From Solicoccozyma terricola (taxonomy: Eukaryota > Basidiomycota > Tremellomycetes > Filobasidiales > Piskurozymaceae), in the NCBI GenBank assembly GCA_001600875.1, contig BCLD01000006.1:191126-255125 (forward strand): a stretch of DNA of 64,000 nt, given 5' to 3'. Shown in pieces: positions 9,971-22,309 of this stretch. Below the pieces are notes generated by a model that saw nothing but the letters and a program-made list of their open reading frames with translations, searched no databases and was not told where the DNA came from. Position 1 is the first letter of the stretch. Each line of letters opens with the position of its first letter. The position numbers and the translations under genes were made by a program.

Positions 9971-12900
9971 ATGGCGTCGATAACAGCGTCAGCGCCAGCA
10001 GAGCCTTCATCCTCGTCGCCGCACATGTCAAAACCCAAAGCACTGTTATCACACGTCGCTTCGACAATCAAATCAACCGTCACCCCAAACAGTACAGAGC
10101 TGGAGAGATGGAGAAAGACGTTTGACGCTTTTGCAAAAGTGGATGTTGACGACAAAAAGTGAAGTCATAGCAGATGGTAGTGGTCACAACAGCATTTTGC
10201 TGATAATGGGATGTGCACGACCCTCCTTCTCCATCTCATAACCGACCGGAATAATCTTCTAGATTCCTGGACGTCGGTTCATTCATCGACGCCATTGCAC
10301 CAGACGGCGACTTCTCCAAAATCAAGCGAGAACAATATAGCGTTCGTGCGTATCTGATCTTTGGCCAAAAGCTTTGGTACACACTCACGGTTTCGGTTTC
10401 GCGCTGACGATCTTTACACAAACTCTTCTAGTTTTCAAAGTAGCGGATATCTCAAAGCGGAATCTCGTATCATGGGAAGACTTCGTCGTCTTCGAGTCCT
10501 GTGAGTGGGCCCTTCTAAGGTCACGCTACACCGATGTTAACCTATTCATCTACGTATGCAGTGCTCAAACGACCGGACGCCGATTATGTCATTGCTTTCC
10601 AGTACTTTGATTCGTGAGTCGTAATGACATAACGATTCTTTGATCTACCGGGTCTGAACCTTTGGCTTACCATCCTTGCAGCGACTCGTCGGGTACCATC
10701 TCCTTTGACGAGTTCAAAAACGTCTTCGCTGCTGCTATTGGATCGGGACCAGATGCTATTCGTGAGTAGCAGCTGAAAATTGAAATCTTTCTGATTCCTT
10801 ACCCTAATTCTGGTCTTGGCTTGTCGGACAGCATTCAATTTCGATGGTGATTGGATCAAGCTGTATCTTGGAAGGCGAGGAGAGGGTCATGTTATGGGAT
10901 GTGAGTGAGACAGGTGACCAGATTAGTGGTGACCGACTGACATTGATACAATCTGGCACCCGCAGATAACGAGTTCACTCAGGTTAGCTCTTGTTCACCT
11001 CAGTACAAGTGTCGATAGTGACGATGCTTATTTCTCGCAATCACCAATCTAGCTCATGAAAGGTCTGCAAGGAGAACGACTTAGACAAGCTTTCCGGTTC
11101 TTCGATCACGATGGAGATGGATACATCAAGCCGGATCAATTCCAAAGAATCATTGTCGTGCGTATTAGACTCGACGCGACTCGAGTAACAAATGAAAGAG
11201 TCATTAACCAAAAAGTCTTCTGTGTTTGTAGGAAATCGCTGGACACAAACTATCCGATGCTGTTCTGGAACGTTTGCCAACGTTGTGTACCTTGTCGCCA
11301 GGTCAGAGAATATCGTACTCTGAGGTTATTGCGTTCCACAACATCATTCGAGGTGGGTATGCTTGCGTTGCCCCGATCTCAACCTTGGCTCTAACCACTC
11401 TCCGGACTTGCAGAAATGGACCAGGTCGAGAACGTCATCCGCAGTGCGACAGCAAAGTCCAGGGATGGCAGGATTGATGTGACGGACTTTTTGAATGAGG
11501 CGGCAGGGTCAATGCGTTATGGCGTGTTCACTCCTATGGAGGTCCGTGAGACGTCAGTGGAATCAGTCGCCAGGGCTGACCGACATTCTTGACACAGGCC
11601 AATATCATCTGGCATTTCGCCACTCGCGGCGCTTCTGGTTCGACTGCTCGTTTGGCACCGATTGACTTCGAGGCTCTCCTTGATCCAAAGGTGATCCTTC
11701 TTCGTTACTGCTTGACGGTTGCGGGTTAGCTGACACGACTGCGACATGAAGTGGCAAGCACCGCAGCGCACTGTAGCGGCTGTCGAGGCCAGCTCCGCTG
11801 CTACTTCTGTCTTCAGCGACTTCCTGCATTCGGCGTACAACTTCGGTCTAGGCGGTATTGGAGGCGCCATCGGTGCCACCGCTGTCTACCCAATCGACTT
11901 TGTCAAGACCAGACTGCAAAATCAGCGGTCTACAGTGGTGGGAGAGGTCATGTATAAGAATGCATTTGACTGCATGCGCAAGGTATACCATAACGAGGGT
12001 GGTATCAAGTCATTCTACCGTGGACTCGTGCCGCAGCTGGTCGGTGTAGCGCCGGAAAAGGCCATCAAGCTCACGGTGAATGACTTGATCAGAGGCAAAA
12101 CCATGGACCCGGAGACTGGTCGCATAGCTTTACCATGGGAGATCGTTGCCGGTGGTGTGGCTGGTGGTTGTCAAGTTGTGAGTGTATTGGATTGCAAATC
12201 ACTCATCCAACTTGCTGACATTGATCCCTTCTAGATCGTGACAAATCCTCTTGGTGAGCATGCCATCTATTTCATCGGCACGGAATAAGTATTCACCCTC
12301 CGCTTCATTATGCAGAGATCATCAAAATTCGTCTGCAACTAATGGGCGAGTTGGCCAAGCGGGAAGGTCCTCTCGCTTCACCCCGAGGCGCAATGCATGT
12401 TATACGATCGCTTGGTTTACTTGGTTTGTATACCGGTGCTGGTGCTTGCCTGGCAAGAGATATCCCTTTCGTGAGTGGAGTGCTGCGTGAGACTCCATCA
12501 ATACAATGGCTAACATAATACGCATGCAGTCTGCTATTTACTTTACAGCGTAAGTAATTGACGGATAATCGTTTCCACTCTGAGACTGAGACTGAAGACG
12601 TGACTTGTACACCCATTCAGTTACGCACATCTGAAAGTGAGTTCCTCTGCTGCCGAGGAAGCTTAGAAAGTTGGCGTTGATATCCAAACTGTCACTCACA
12701 GAAAGACGTCTTCAATGAGGGTAGACGTGGGAAAGAGTTATCGTTTGGCGAGCTCCTGGTGCGTATGAGAACTGTCATGGCGGCGAGAGCACGTGTCTAA
12801 CAACTGATGCCTACAGCTCGCGGCTTCCGTCGCTGGTATGCCGGCTGCCGCATTGACTACTCCTGCTGGTTCGTCGAGGCATCCGATTTGTACGACTTCA

Positions 12901-13595
12901 TTCGCTCATCGCTCTCGATGCCTCTACTAGATGTCGTCAAGACCCGTCTACAAGCGGAGCGTCGGGCGGGCCAGACCCATTACAAGGGTTTATTCCATGC
13001 GTTGGTAACTATACCACGGGAGGAGGGTATGAAGGCTTTGTTCAAGGGTTGGTCTGCACGAGTTGTTGTGAGTGGTAAAGACAAGGGGTCGACGAACTGA
13101 GTTGGGCTGACGTGAGCTGTAACTCGTTTGCAGAGGTCAAGTCCGCAGTTCGGAGTGTAAGTGGTTGTTCGGGGTTTTTTTTTAAAATCTCTCGTATCGT
13201 TGATTATTGTGATGTTACCAACCATACAGGACCCTTGTCGTTTACGAGATGCTCAAGAAATCGTTCCCAGTACGTCTTCCTTCGACGTGACAATGACAAT
13301 GACCTCTGACCATGAGCTGACACACTCCCTTCCGTCAAAGTACCCATGGGATCCCGCACCCGTCAAAAAAGTCACGCGTCCTTCTCGGGACGTCAGCGAC
13401 CTTTCCCGCGTCCGAGCAAGGAATGCTCTCAAGGTGAGTCCTACTCCTTCCCCCATATCCCAGACCATTTCCACGATCTCATCGAGCTGATATCCCAATT
13501 CATCTCTACAGATCCTCCTGGACGCATCATCCCGATTTGGTCAACCGCCATCGTCTTCTCAGATATCCCGTATACCTGGACTTCTCAAGGTTTAA
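9971..13595 (+). CDS. AGC1: Ca2+-binding mitochondrial aspartate/glutamate carrier (SLC25A12/13, aralar type)
   Basis: This is an inner-membrane carrier exchanging aspartate for glutamate plus H+, part of the malate-aspartate shuttle. The N-terminal half is an EF-hand regulatory domain: [24 protein letters not shown] (good Ca2+ loop) and [12 protein letters not shown] (loop with Gln at position 12). The C-terminal half has three mitochondrial-carrier repeats with signatures [22 protein letters not shown] and [11 protein letters not shown], as expected for the six-helix fold. The ending is [10 protein letters not shown] then TAA at 13593-13595. The gene is cut into about 20 exons, several under 25 nt (see findings). 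The third signature is assembled over an intron (about 12893-12930) that splits PAD. Saccharomyces Agc1 lacks EF-hands, whereas this protein has the animal-like architecture. Confidence 0.93.
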
Positions 13596-13789
13596 AGGTC
13601 CTTGAGGAAGATGCTGAGATTGTAGATGAGAGTATGAGACAGGATGGACTATTTGCATTGCATTATTACCCGGTCGGTATGACCAGGCATAGCAGAGTTG
13701 GCATTATCATACATACAAGACAAGGTAGCGGAGAGAGACCCAAGGTGATACGAAGACAAAAGGTAGAGTGGATGAGGAATTAGGTCTAA

Positions 13790-14585
13790 TCAAGCACTGG
13801 AGATGATCGTAGCGATCAACGATATTCCAATGAGGAGCATTGACGCTTGGATCTTTGTAGCGCTGGATTTCAGGTCTTCAGCGGTGCTATAACAAGAGAA
13901 AACGCCAAAAGACGTCAGTTTCCTCATACATACTCACCAGTTTGGACATTTTTGTACTTACGCTGTTGCGAAGAATCCCGCCGCTGTAGCAGTGTATGAA
14001 GCTGGCAAGCTGAGATCCACTTTAACACCCTGGGAGAGAAAATCAACCAAAACAAGCACCGTGTCAGTTACTCTCTGCGCTACTAGGTCGAATCTCCATC
14101 AACGGAACTCACGGCTTTATTACATAGTATAGTTCCATACTCTACCGCATACTGAGAATCCCATGATGAATTGCATATGACTGGGATGCATAACTTTATG
14201 GCGTCGATGTAATCCTATTACGAAGCAAGTAGCAAAAGGGATTCGTGGGTTGTCAATTTTGGATCTCCGATACAGCAAGAGAGAGAGAGGACCTTACAGA
14301 AGTTTCACAGTTTTTTGTGATGTAGTGGTCACCATTCTGCCTGGCCCACGACACTTGAAGTGTTGAAGTGACTGCGCTATGACATTTCATATAACAAACT
14401 GCAGTATTCCCATCGATCAGCCAGTTAATCGACACACAAACCCCCAAAAAAACTAGTGCACACTCACGGGATACATCTTGACGAGCGGGTTGCAGATGGA
14501 ATTGCGAAGCCACGCTTGCATCGACTGCCGTGAGGAGGCTGAGGAGAATGCAGAGGGATGCGAGGATGCGGTATGGGTTGATCAT
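13790..14585 (-). CDS. Secreted Cys-rich CFEM-like protein with probable GPI anchor
   Basis: Reading from the ATG at 14585 gives a signal peptide (MINPYRILASLCILLSLLTA), then DVS-LCYMKCHSAV and a Cys pattern C-x3-C ... C-x10-C-x4-C-x15-C. This resembles the N- and C-terminal parts of the fungal CFEM domain, although the central DxxCxC piece is not evident. The protein ends in a small-residue patch plus a hydrophobic tail (MLLIGISLIATIISSA), typical of a GPI-attachment signal. Four introns are visible, including acceptors at CTGCAG and AATAG. The upstream Met at 14675 would hide the signal peptide, so 14585 was chosen. CFEM proteins bind haem or act at the cell wall in other fungi; here only secretion and wall or membrane attachment are supported. 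It is convergent with AGC1. Confidence 0.6.
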
Positions 14586-15103
14586 AATGCGAGGAGTGGC
14601 TGGACGTGCAGTGTTGGGTGATTGGACGTTGATGATATAAATTGTCGGTGCCGTTCCCTCATCCCCACCTTCCATCTTACGGACTGCTGATACTTGCCTG
14701 CGAGCATGGTGATGGTATGGTGTTGTCTGTCAGACAATGAACCCAAGTTGTTCAACCAGGTTACCTGACCCTTATTGTTCCTCTGCAGTCCGGGAGCCGG
14801 GAGCCGGGAGCCGGGGCACGTGCAGGTGGAGAACCAGTGGCGAAGGTGATCCTGTACCACAATCAATGGATACAGTATGACCAAAGTACAACTAGGAAGG
14901 TACATACAGTCGAGCGAGAATACCCATGCGTGTCTATCTAGTGCGATGCAGCTCGTGATATTAATTGTCGGTGTTCGCCCATGTCTGGGGGGCCGTGTCG
15001 TTGCGTTGGTTTCGGCAGGGCGTTCTAGTGCCCATATGGGACTTTGTTACTCAACCTTTTGCTCCTTTTCCTTTCCACACCTCCACTACTCCATCCAGCA
15101 CCT
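14586..15103. other. intergenic region with a GC-rich direct repeat
   Basis: This holds the upstream region of the CFEM-like gene and the 3' flank of the Xpt1-like gene, both on the minus strand. A short GC-rich direct repeat of CGGGAGC, three copies and a partial fourth, sits at about 14791-14815. No coding frame is supported. Confidence 0.5.
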
Positions 15104-18033
15104 TCATCTCTCCCACCAGACTTTCGACTTCTCACCCCATCGTCCTTCCATCCAATTCTGCAGCACCGTCGCCACCCCTTCCGTCATCCTATCAGGAACA
15201 TCATCGTTCACGCATCCCATAGCTAGACTTGATTGATTTTCGATCGCTTGAGTTACCAAACGAGCTTGAGCGGTCGATCGGATAGGCTGGAAGAGGATCG
15301 GGGAGTCTCCTATACGGTTTCAAAGTCTGATCAGTCCCTGAGGATTTCTTACAATGTGACGATCAAGAGATCAAGTAGGACTAACCAATGACGTAGGAAT
15401 ATCGACTAAGCAGCTTCATACTCCACAATCTCAGATCGACCGATCCATCGACGCTAGGTCCACCATCTGACAAGTCAGATGCAGGAAGAATGACGGAATC
15501 GAGGGAGAAATCTGCTGCTTGCCATGTCCGAGAAAGAGGGAGATGAGGAGGGGATGGTTGGGTTGTGGATATCTGGGGGTGGGAAGGCTTGAACCGAGTC
15601 CCGGATGCGGGAAGGAAGGCAGAGAGTCCTTTTTTGTCTGAAGCTATAACGAGAGCTTGGATGACTGTCGAGGAGGTCATAAGAAAAGGGTCAGTTAGGT
15701 ACATCGATGGTCCTGATATAGAATGGTGACGACTTACTGCAATCGCCACACTGCCAATTATCAAATGTGACACGCTTGAATATATCTTGAGCGTCAACAT
15801 CCTCGCCAGATAAGAACTCCCTTCCAAAACAAGTGGCCATATCCATCTGGCAAACTGGAACGCTGGATGATTTCTTGCCGAATACTGGGAGGTGCCCATC
15901 GAAAGAAGCTGACCAGGGGGGTACAATGGAAAGTCAGTTGGCGCTCTACCAAAAAAAAAAGACAAGAAAAAAAAAACCTTAAGAATGCACTCACAGAAAT
16001 GGTATTTCGTACTCTGAGGCGCATCCCACCCAGCTTTATCGAAATTGTTTCTCACTTCCGACTCGGTTGAAATCTCCCTATCCTTACTGATCGGAAACGT
16101 GACCAAGCCATCCAAGGTCCCAAACACACTCCCAACCTCTTCCCTTGCCAACCTGCCCAATTTGCCACCCTCTCTCGCGCCCATCTTCCCCATGACCCAT
16201 GTCCAGAGTAACGCTTCTCTCCATCGCTCCATTCGATGATGAGTTACCAGAAACGCATTATCGATGTCACCATCGCCGTTTGTGGATTCTCTGAAAGGCC
16301 TGGTGGCCGCAACGACGATTTCTTCGGTCCAGATAGACGTGACCTCTTGAAGGATCGGCAAACTGAGGGCTTTAGGTGCATGTATGATATAATTTCGTGA
16401 ACGATTTGGAAATCGTTGACCTGGGGTTGGAAATTCCGTCCGTCAGCTTTGTGAAAAAATCGGACTTAAGAGGACGTGAGGAAAGGGGGCTGGAAACGCA
16501 CTTAACAACCAGTTAGCATATTGCAATGCTGTCCACTCTCCACCATCATCCTTCTTTGAAGGAAATAGTGGTCTAACCATTAAAGACCCGTCCAACCGAA
16601 TGACAGTCCCGTATAATGGCGAGTAGAAATCAGAGGTCGATAACGAAGACAGGAAGAACATGTCATCGTTTGCTTGTATGCTAGAGAAAAAAAAAAGTCG
16701 ACAAGTAGTTTTGTCAATACGGGAGTGGAGAGTAGATTGACAAAGTATGGTGCACTCACGCAAACTCAGACAGATCATCCATCCACGCAAGCATATTCTC
16801 AATCCCAAAGCTGTTGAAGCTCGGAACCGACAATTCTTTCCACTCGCTTTCTGAAGTCCATCGTGCATCATCGGAGTCAATATACGAACCCGGTAATCTG
16901 AAAATCTCGCTGTGGAAATGCCATTGAAGGTCCGGGACATCCGGAGTGGGTTTCTCTCCCGCCGATGATGAGAATACACTGGGTTTGATCCAAGACGGTA
17001 TTTGACCGATCCTCCATTTTGACGTCTCCTCCACTACTTTTTCGGCTATTTCTTCGGATACTCCATTGATCGTCATCTTTGGTAATGGCATATCCGCAGT
17101 GACGACGTGAACTTTCCTCAGATGACTTGATTCTCCTCCCCACAGCGACTTCTTGGTGAACGCCCTTTTCACGCTTCTCATCGTATATTTCAACTCGTTT
17201 CTCTCTCGATAATGTTTTCGGGGAGTGGATGGAATGGTAGCAGCAGTGTAAGATGTTTCTTGAGTATCTTGCCATATCGGGTCCGTACCATTCACCCATA
17301 GATAAATGACATCGAGCTGTTCTTCCGGTCCCAGTGGAAGTGAGTTACGTCTGATAGCGTGCACGTTACTATCTCGTCGTCGTCGTCGTGTTTGTGTCAA
17401 CCCATCACAGACCGTGCCATGCTCAAACCACTGTTCTAGACATCCATCAGCTTCAGGAAGGAATCGACTCGGTCTTAACGTGGTCATCCAGTCGCGGGAT
17501 TTTGTGTTTGGGAGTTCGGATGGGAGGAAACTTTTGTATAGGGAAGGATCAGGGAGGATGGTGGTGGTGGTGGTGGTGGTGGTAAGGTTGTCTTCGTCCA
17601 AGAGAGAATTTGGCCGACCATGTTGATCCCATCCGCTAGCACCAGCTGTTGATTCAAAGACGGACTTGATGCTGTCCTTGAAGTGGAATGACCATGCATC
17701 TCCCGTCGCCAAGCTTTCCCGAAAGCTTTCCTGTCCTGCGTTAGAAATTGCTGTCGATCCCTCGCGCCATCCGTCGAGTGCAAATTGCGACAAGGCAGTC
17801 AGGGAGATGAGACCAAGAACGCAGATGCAGAGGACTCGTCGACGATTCGCAGGCGATTGCGACCAGGACGATCGTCGGGAGCACGACGCACTGCTGCCGA
17901 CGGGTAGAGAGAACAAATCGGGTTGCGAATCGGGAGGGGATGAGAGGGATGAAGTGGCTATTGGGCGATATTCCTTTTCGTTGAGGTGAGGTATGACTTG
18001 GCCGATGAAGGGTCGAAGCTTCTCGATTGGCAT
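15104..18033 (-). CDS. XPT1: Stealth-family sugar-phosphate transferase, Xpt1-like (xylosylphosphotransferase)
   Basis: This is a type II Golgi-type enzyme: a cytoplasmic N-terminus, one helix (RRRVLCICVLGLISLTALSQ), then a luminal catalytic domain. All stealth regions can be read: DVIYLWVNGTDPIW with YRERNELKYTMRSV (CR1); PDLQWHFHSEIF and FNSFGIENMLAWMDDLSEF followed across an intron by NDDMFFLSSLS (CR2); NYIIHAPKALSLPILQE (CR3); and the C-terminal NDDV segment (CR4). Xpt1 of Cryptococcus transfers xylose-phosphate to mannose of protein-linked glycans; the animal relative is GlcNAc-1-phosphotransferase. The frame is restored across an intron at about 16438-16502 whose acceptor is CCCCAG, not the nearer CAAAG. 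The last exon extends past 15381 to a TGA at 15104-15106. Donor-sugar specificity cannot be told from sequence. Confidence 0.85.
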
Positions 18034-18788
18034 TGTCGAAGGGGTGGTTGCGTCTGGATTTCGTCTACCCGCAAGACGTCGTCCTCTTCGCCTATGATAC
18101 GTATATAGCGCGATCGGACGTCTTGGGTCTCCCCTCTTGTCTTTTGTTTGTCTCGAGCGAAGTAAGGGGTGTGAAAGGTTCAGGGACGTCGCAAGGATGT
18201 CAAACCCAACCAGCTATGCATTCGCTGGCCCGTCGATATGGGGTTGACATAATTGCCTGCGTCTGCCTTTTCGGTCGACTCGAGGTGACCCAGCTGTGCG
18301 CCCTGTTGTCATGAGTTTTGGCCTAGCCTGACATGGAATAGCAGGATGGACTGCGCTCTTGCATTCGACGCCGGCCGAAGACCTGGTGTGTGCTATATTC
18401 CCACTCTGTCTCCCCTTGGCTGTGGCCTCCCTTCCTATCGCACAGCTCACACGACACCTAGCAACCATGGCCTCGAACGCGGGTTCGGCATCGCCAAGTA
18501 TTAATACCTCCCAGTGTTTATTGCACCCCATGTGTGCACCCTATGTATAGCATCCATAAAGCATCCACTGGAGACAAACTTGTCCCCTTGTCCCTCGTGT
18601 CAGTCTCAGTCTCAGGAAGCTTCGGTCTTCGCTCATGCTGCGAAGCCACACTTTGCAAGAAGGGAGGAAAAGGAACAGGCAAGCTGGAACTGCGGCCCAG
18701 ATTTCGCATAGTCGTCTGTTCCCAGTGCGTTGTATCTCGAACATATGCTCTCTAAGGAGTACAAGGCGTACAACCAGTCGTTACATTA
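18034..18788. other. intergenic region, promoter of the Xpt1-like gene
   Basis: 755 bp lie between two minus-strand genes. Only short frames without domains are present on either strand. It should contain the Xpt1-like promoter and the 3' flank of the arrestin gene. I see no RNA gene. Confidence 0.5.
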
Positions 18789-21700
18789 TCATCGTCTCCA
18801 GTCCCAAAACCCCATGCCGGGGGCACCTGCAGTCGTCGCATCGTCTGGCGGCGTTCTTATTCTCTTCCGACCACCGGTCTCATCTTGTTCCAGCGAAGGC
18901 GAACCAACGGTCGATGCGCAGCTTGGATCTGTCATCGACGCAGCTTGGAATCGATATCGTCCTAATGGAGAACCTGTCGACGTTGACGTCGAACTGGATG
19001 CAACGCTCTCGTCTCCGTGTAAATCACCGTTAAAGTATCCTCGTAGACACGGATCAGGCGACGATGTATCGGCTCGAGAAGGAGGTCGTTCACTAGGTGG
19101 TTGAACGTTGGACATCCCTTCGGTTGAGATGCCGTCCATTGCGTCCTCATCGACCTTTGGATCCACAGAGTCATCTCTACGTCCCATCACGTCCAGCAAA
19201 TCTGACGGAAGAGCAGGGGAAGAGCCTGGTATCTGGGATTCGAAAAGATCAGAACGCAGCATATCCATCCCTCCGCGAGTTGTTGAATCGTCCAGGGCGT
19301 CAGCGGCGGCGGCAGCGTCGTCGTCGTGTACATTTCCAACTGGGACATCCTCCGAATACCTTTGATCGTTCACGTTGCCTTCGACTCTCGTCGAATCCTC
19401 CTCCACCGTCTCGAACGCAGGTGGATCCTCTTCAGATATATAAGGCGGCAAGACGTCCTCATCGTCCTTTGCAGTTCCGTTCTCATGGAACATCTGGATA
19501 TAAGCCGGTAGAGGAGTAGGACTTGCAATTGATTGCAAAGAGAGAGGTGCTTGATTGCTGAGATATGATAAAGACATTCTGGGAGATTGAGAAGCGGTGG
19601 CGAGTCGGAGTGGGGTCGTTAACACGACAATGGTATCCTGGCCTGGCAAGTTGGATGATCGGCATACGACGCGGATTTTTAGCTTGTGTTTGATGCGCAA
19701 GAAAGGGTCTGAGAAGCGAATGTGTCCGAGTTAGGGACATGGCTAGCGAAGATTGGGCTTGAGGAGCCGGACGACTCACTCTCCATTTCAGCCATCGGTC
19801 GGGCACAGTGTTCGGCGTCCTTGTGTCCTGGCATAGGAATGATAACGTTCACCTGGTGGAATATCTCAGATATCAGCGGATGTTATCAGCAAGAGCGATG
19901 ACAGTTCGCAACTCACCTTTCGCCACCCATCACCCAGTTCTAATCCTTCACCTTCGAAGCGGTAGGTTCGGGGCCGACCTAAATGGGGGGTTTTTTTCTC
20001 CTCTTATCAGCGACAGATCATTGTCAACAGCAACGTCGGCGCAGACTTACCATCCTCGCCAAGCAACAACACTCGAATCTTCTGCTCTTTGTTCACCGAT
20101 GACGGCGGGCTTAAACGCGAAGCAGAGCGGGCCCACTCGGATGGTGGTGAAAGCAGGGAATCGGGAGACTGGTAATCGCCGAATAGGTCAGGTTGGGAAG
20201 CTGGTAGTGGGTAAGCAGCGGTGTATGACTGGCTCGGCGTCGAGCTGTGAGTGAACATGATAAATGTGTCAGTGGTGCAGTTTATAGAGCGGGACCTTCG
20301 TCCGGCCGGGGAAATTCACCTATACCGCTCGATCTCCTCAACTTCCATTCCAAGCTCAACCATTCTCGTCGTTCCCAATTTGACACTCTCCACCTCATTC
20401 AACATCTCTTCAGGCGCTTCATGCGTCTCAGCGCCCAAATCGGTATGTGCTCCATGAGCAGGAGTGAAATTAAAGTTATCCATATCGAAATCGCCATCTG
20501 GTCCTGGGACTGGAGCGAGAACTCCACCGACGGCTGGGTTATTTTGCGTAAACCCACCCTCGTGGAATGAGTTTGGCCGTTTCGGCATCGGCGTCTTGCG
20601 AGCTCGCATTCGAACAGACACCCGGAGGGATGGACCATCGATATCGACGAATTCAGGCGTGCTGACGATACATTCGACGGGTGATGGACTATCCTCTGTA
20701 GAGTGAGTGGCGAATCGGCATGGTGGTGAGTTCTAGGGTCTCGCGCGACTATATGAAACTCGAAGCTCACCTGAAGGTTTGAGTGTGAAATGCCGCAGGT
20801 TGGTTGTGCCAGCTGCCTCTGCGTCTGCGGCTGGCAGCAGGGATGGAGGTGCATTGACAAAGCAAGGCACTGAGGGACACGAAGGAGGCACTCTATGCCG
20901 CTCTACGACAATCGACCGCCATCCCGACTTGACCTTTCTTGTAGAGGTCCCAGATGGGCCTTGTTGGCCGAGAACTGAAGACGTGGAGTTGAGAGCAGCA
21001 GCCAAGGAACGAGTGATCCTCGAGGTGAACTTGCTATGTTGCGTTTGATGTGCATGGGCGATAGGGATAGGTGAAGAAGCCTTGTGAATGGGAGATGGTG
21101 TCCAGGAACATTCCGACTCGCAGTCTTCGATAATCGAGGTGGACCATCCGATCTTACCAAGGGCGACGACTCCATATGTCGTGGTAGACATCTCTCCGTC
21201 AAAAGAAGGCGGCAGCCAACCTGGGATTGATAGGTCAAAGGCGATGGCGTATTGAGCGGGGATAGGAGAGCCGCTGGCTCGAGGAATAACCTCGGGCGGT
21301 GCGTTTTCGAGCATCAGGGATTTTCGGATCTGATGGAGGCGAACGACGTGGTATCGACCTGTTAAAGTGGGGATCTTTCGTCAGCCGGATGTACCAGCCT
21401 CTTCAGAATGGTAACCCGCCAACTCACCATGAACATCGTAGTACTCGCACTTTCCCTCGAAAACTATCTCGAGACTCAAGAGTTCCCTCTCCCGATTGTC
21501 TTGTTGGTTCGCGTACATGTTAGGCAGCGTCACGACCACATGACCGGGAAGTGAGTAGGATGTCCTTTGTGGTGGTGAAGAGGGCGAGGTTCAGCGGGAC
21601 CCGGTCTCTTTTCGGTGGCGAAACGGAGAATGTCGTTTGGCAAAGAAACTCACCCTGTGCGAGGACTACCATACATCTTGACTATGTCTCCCGTCATTCC

Positions 21701-22309
21701 TCGCTCGAGAACGACCTCTAGCGACATGTCTAGCGGACTGCTTGTTGTGGTAGTGGTAGGAGTCTTCGTATCGCCAAAGGACGACGTACTCATTGTTGCA
21801 CCCCCTCGAGAGCCTTGCGAGGCGACGGATACTGTGGAGACCGTATTACCAGAAACGAAGGTTGCTCCTGGACCAGTAACAAATGACATGGGGTAGGATG
21901 ACGATGGGTCAGATCCAGCGTATGCGTGGGAAAAGGATGGTCCTCGCTGATTGAACATGGTGTTTGGGCGTACGGACCGAGTTGTTCGAGAACGATGTTG
22001 AGACCGAGAGGTGATTGGATGGGGAATTGAATAACCAAGGTCTGAGAAGATGTCGCTTGGAGCGAGTGGCGGGTGGCAAGAAGATGTAACTGAAGGTCCT
22101 GTTGAACCTCGTGTGCGTGCTGAAACTGCAGGTAGTGGCGATAAAGAAGTGGGAGATGTAGCGGTGTGCGATCTCCTGCGAGGTGGTCTAGCCACGAGTT
22201 GTGACGATGATCGTGTTGGAGACCTTGCAGTGTTTGGTTGAGGTTCGTTAGCTGGCGATGACCTAGTTCTTGTAATAGTTGAAAGCCGATGATTGGATTC
22301 GTTGGTCAT
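18789..22309 (-). CDS. Alpha-arrestin (ART-type) trafficking adaptor
   Basis: The N-terminus is disordered and Ser/Arg-rich (about 170 residues). An arrestin N-terminal beta-sandwich follows (SLEVVLERGMTGDIVKMYG; YSLPGHVVVTLPNMYA; ELLSLEIVFEGKCEYYDVHG; YAIAFDLSIPGWLPPSF), then a C-terminal arrestin domain (KIRVLLLGEDG; LRIKHKLKIRV; TIVVLTTPLRL). The tail is acidic and low complexity. Just after the fold are PLPAYIQMF and DVLPPYISEEDPPAFE, i.e. LPxY-type variants of the PY motif that recruits Rsp5-like HECT ligases. In yeast, ART proteins link Rsp5 to plasma-membrane transporters for ubiquitination and endocytosis. At least seven exons; the first donor is GG|GTGAGT near 21655. The exact paralogue cannot be assigned. 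Confidence 0.78.
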
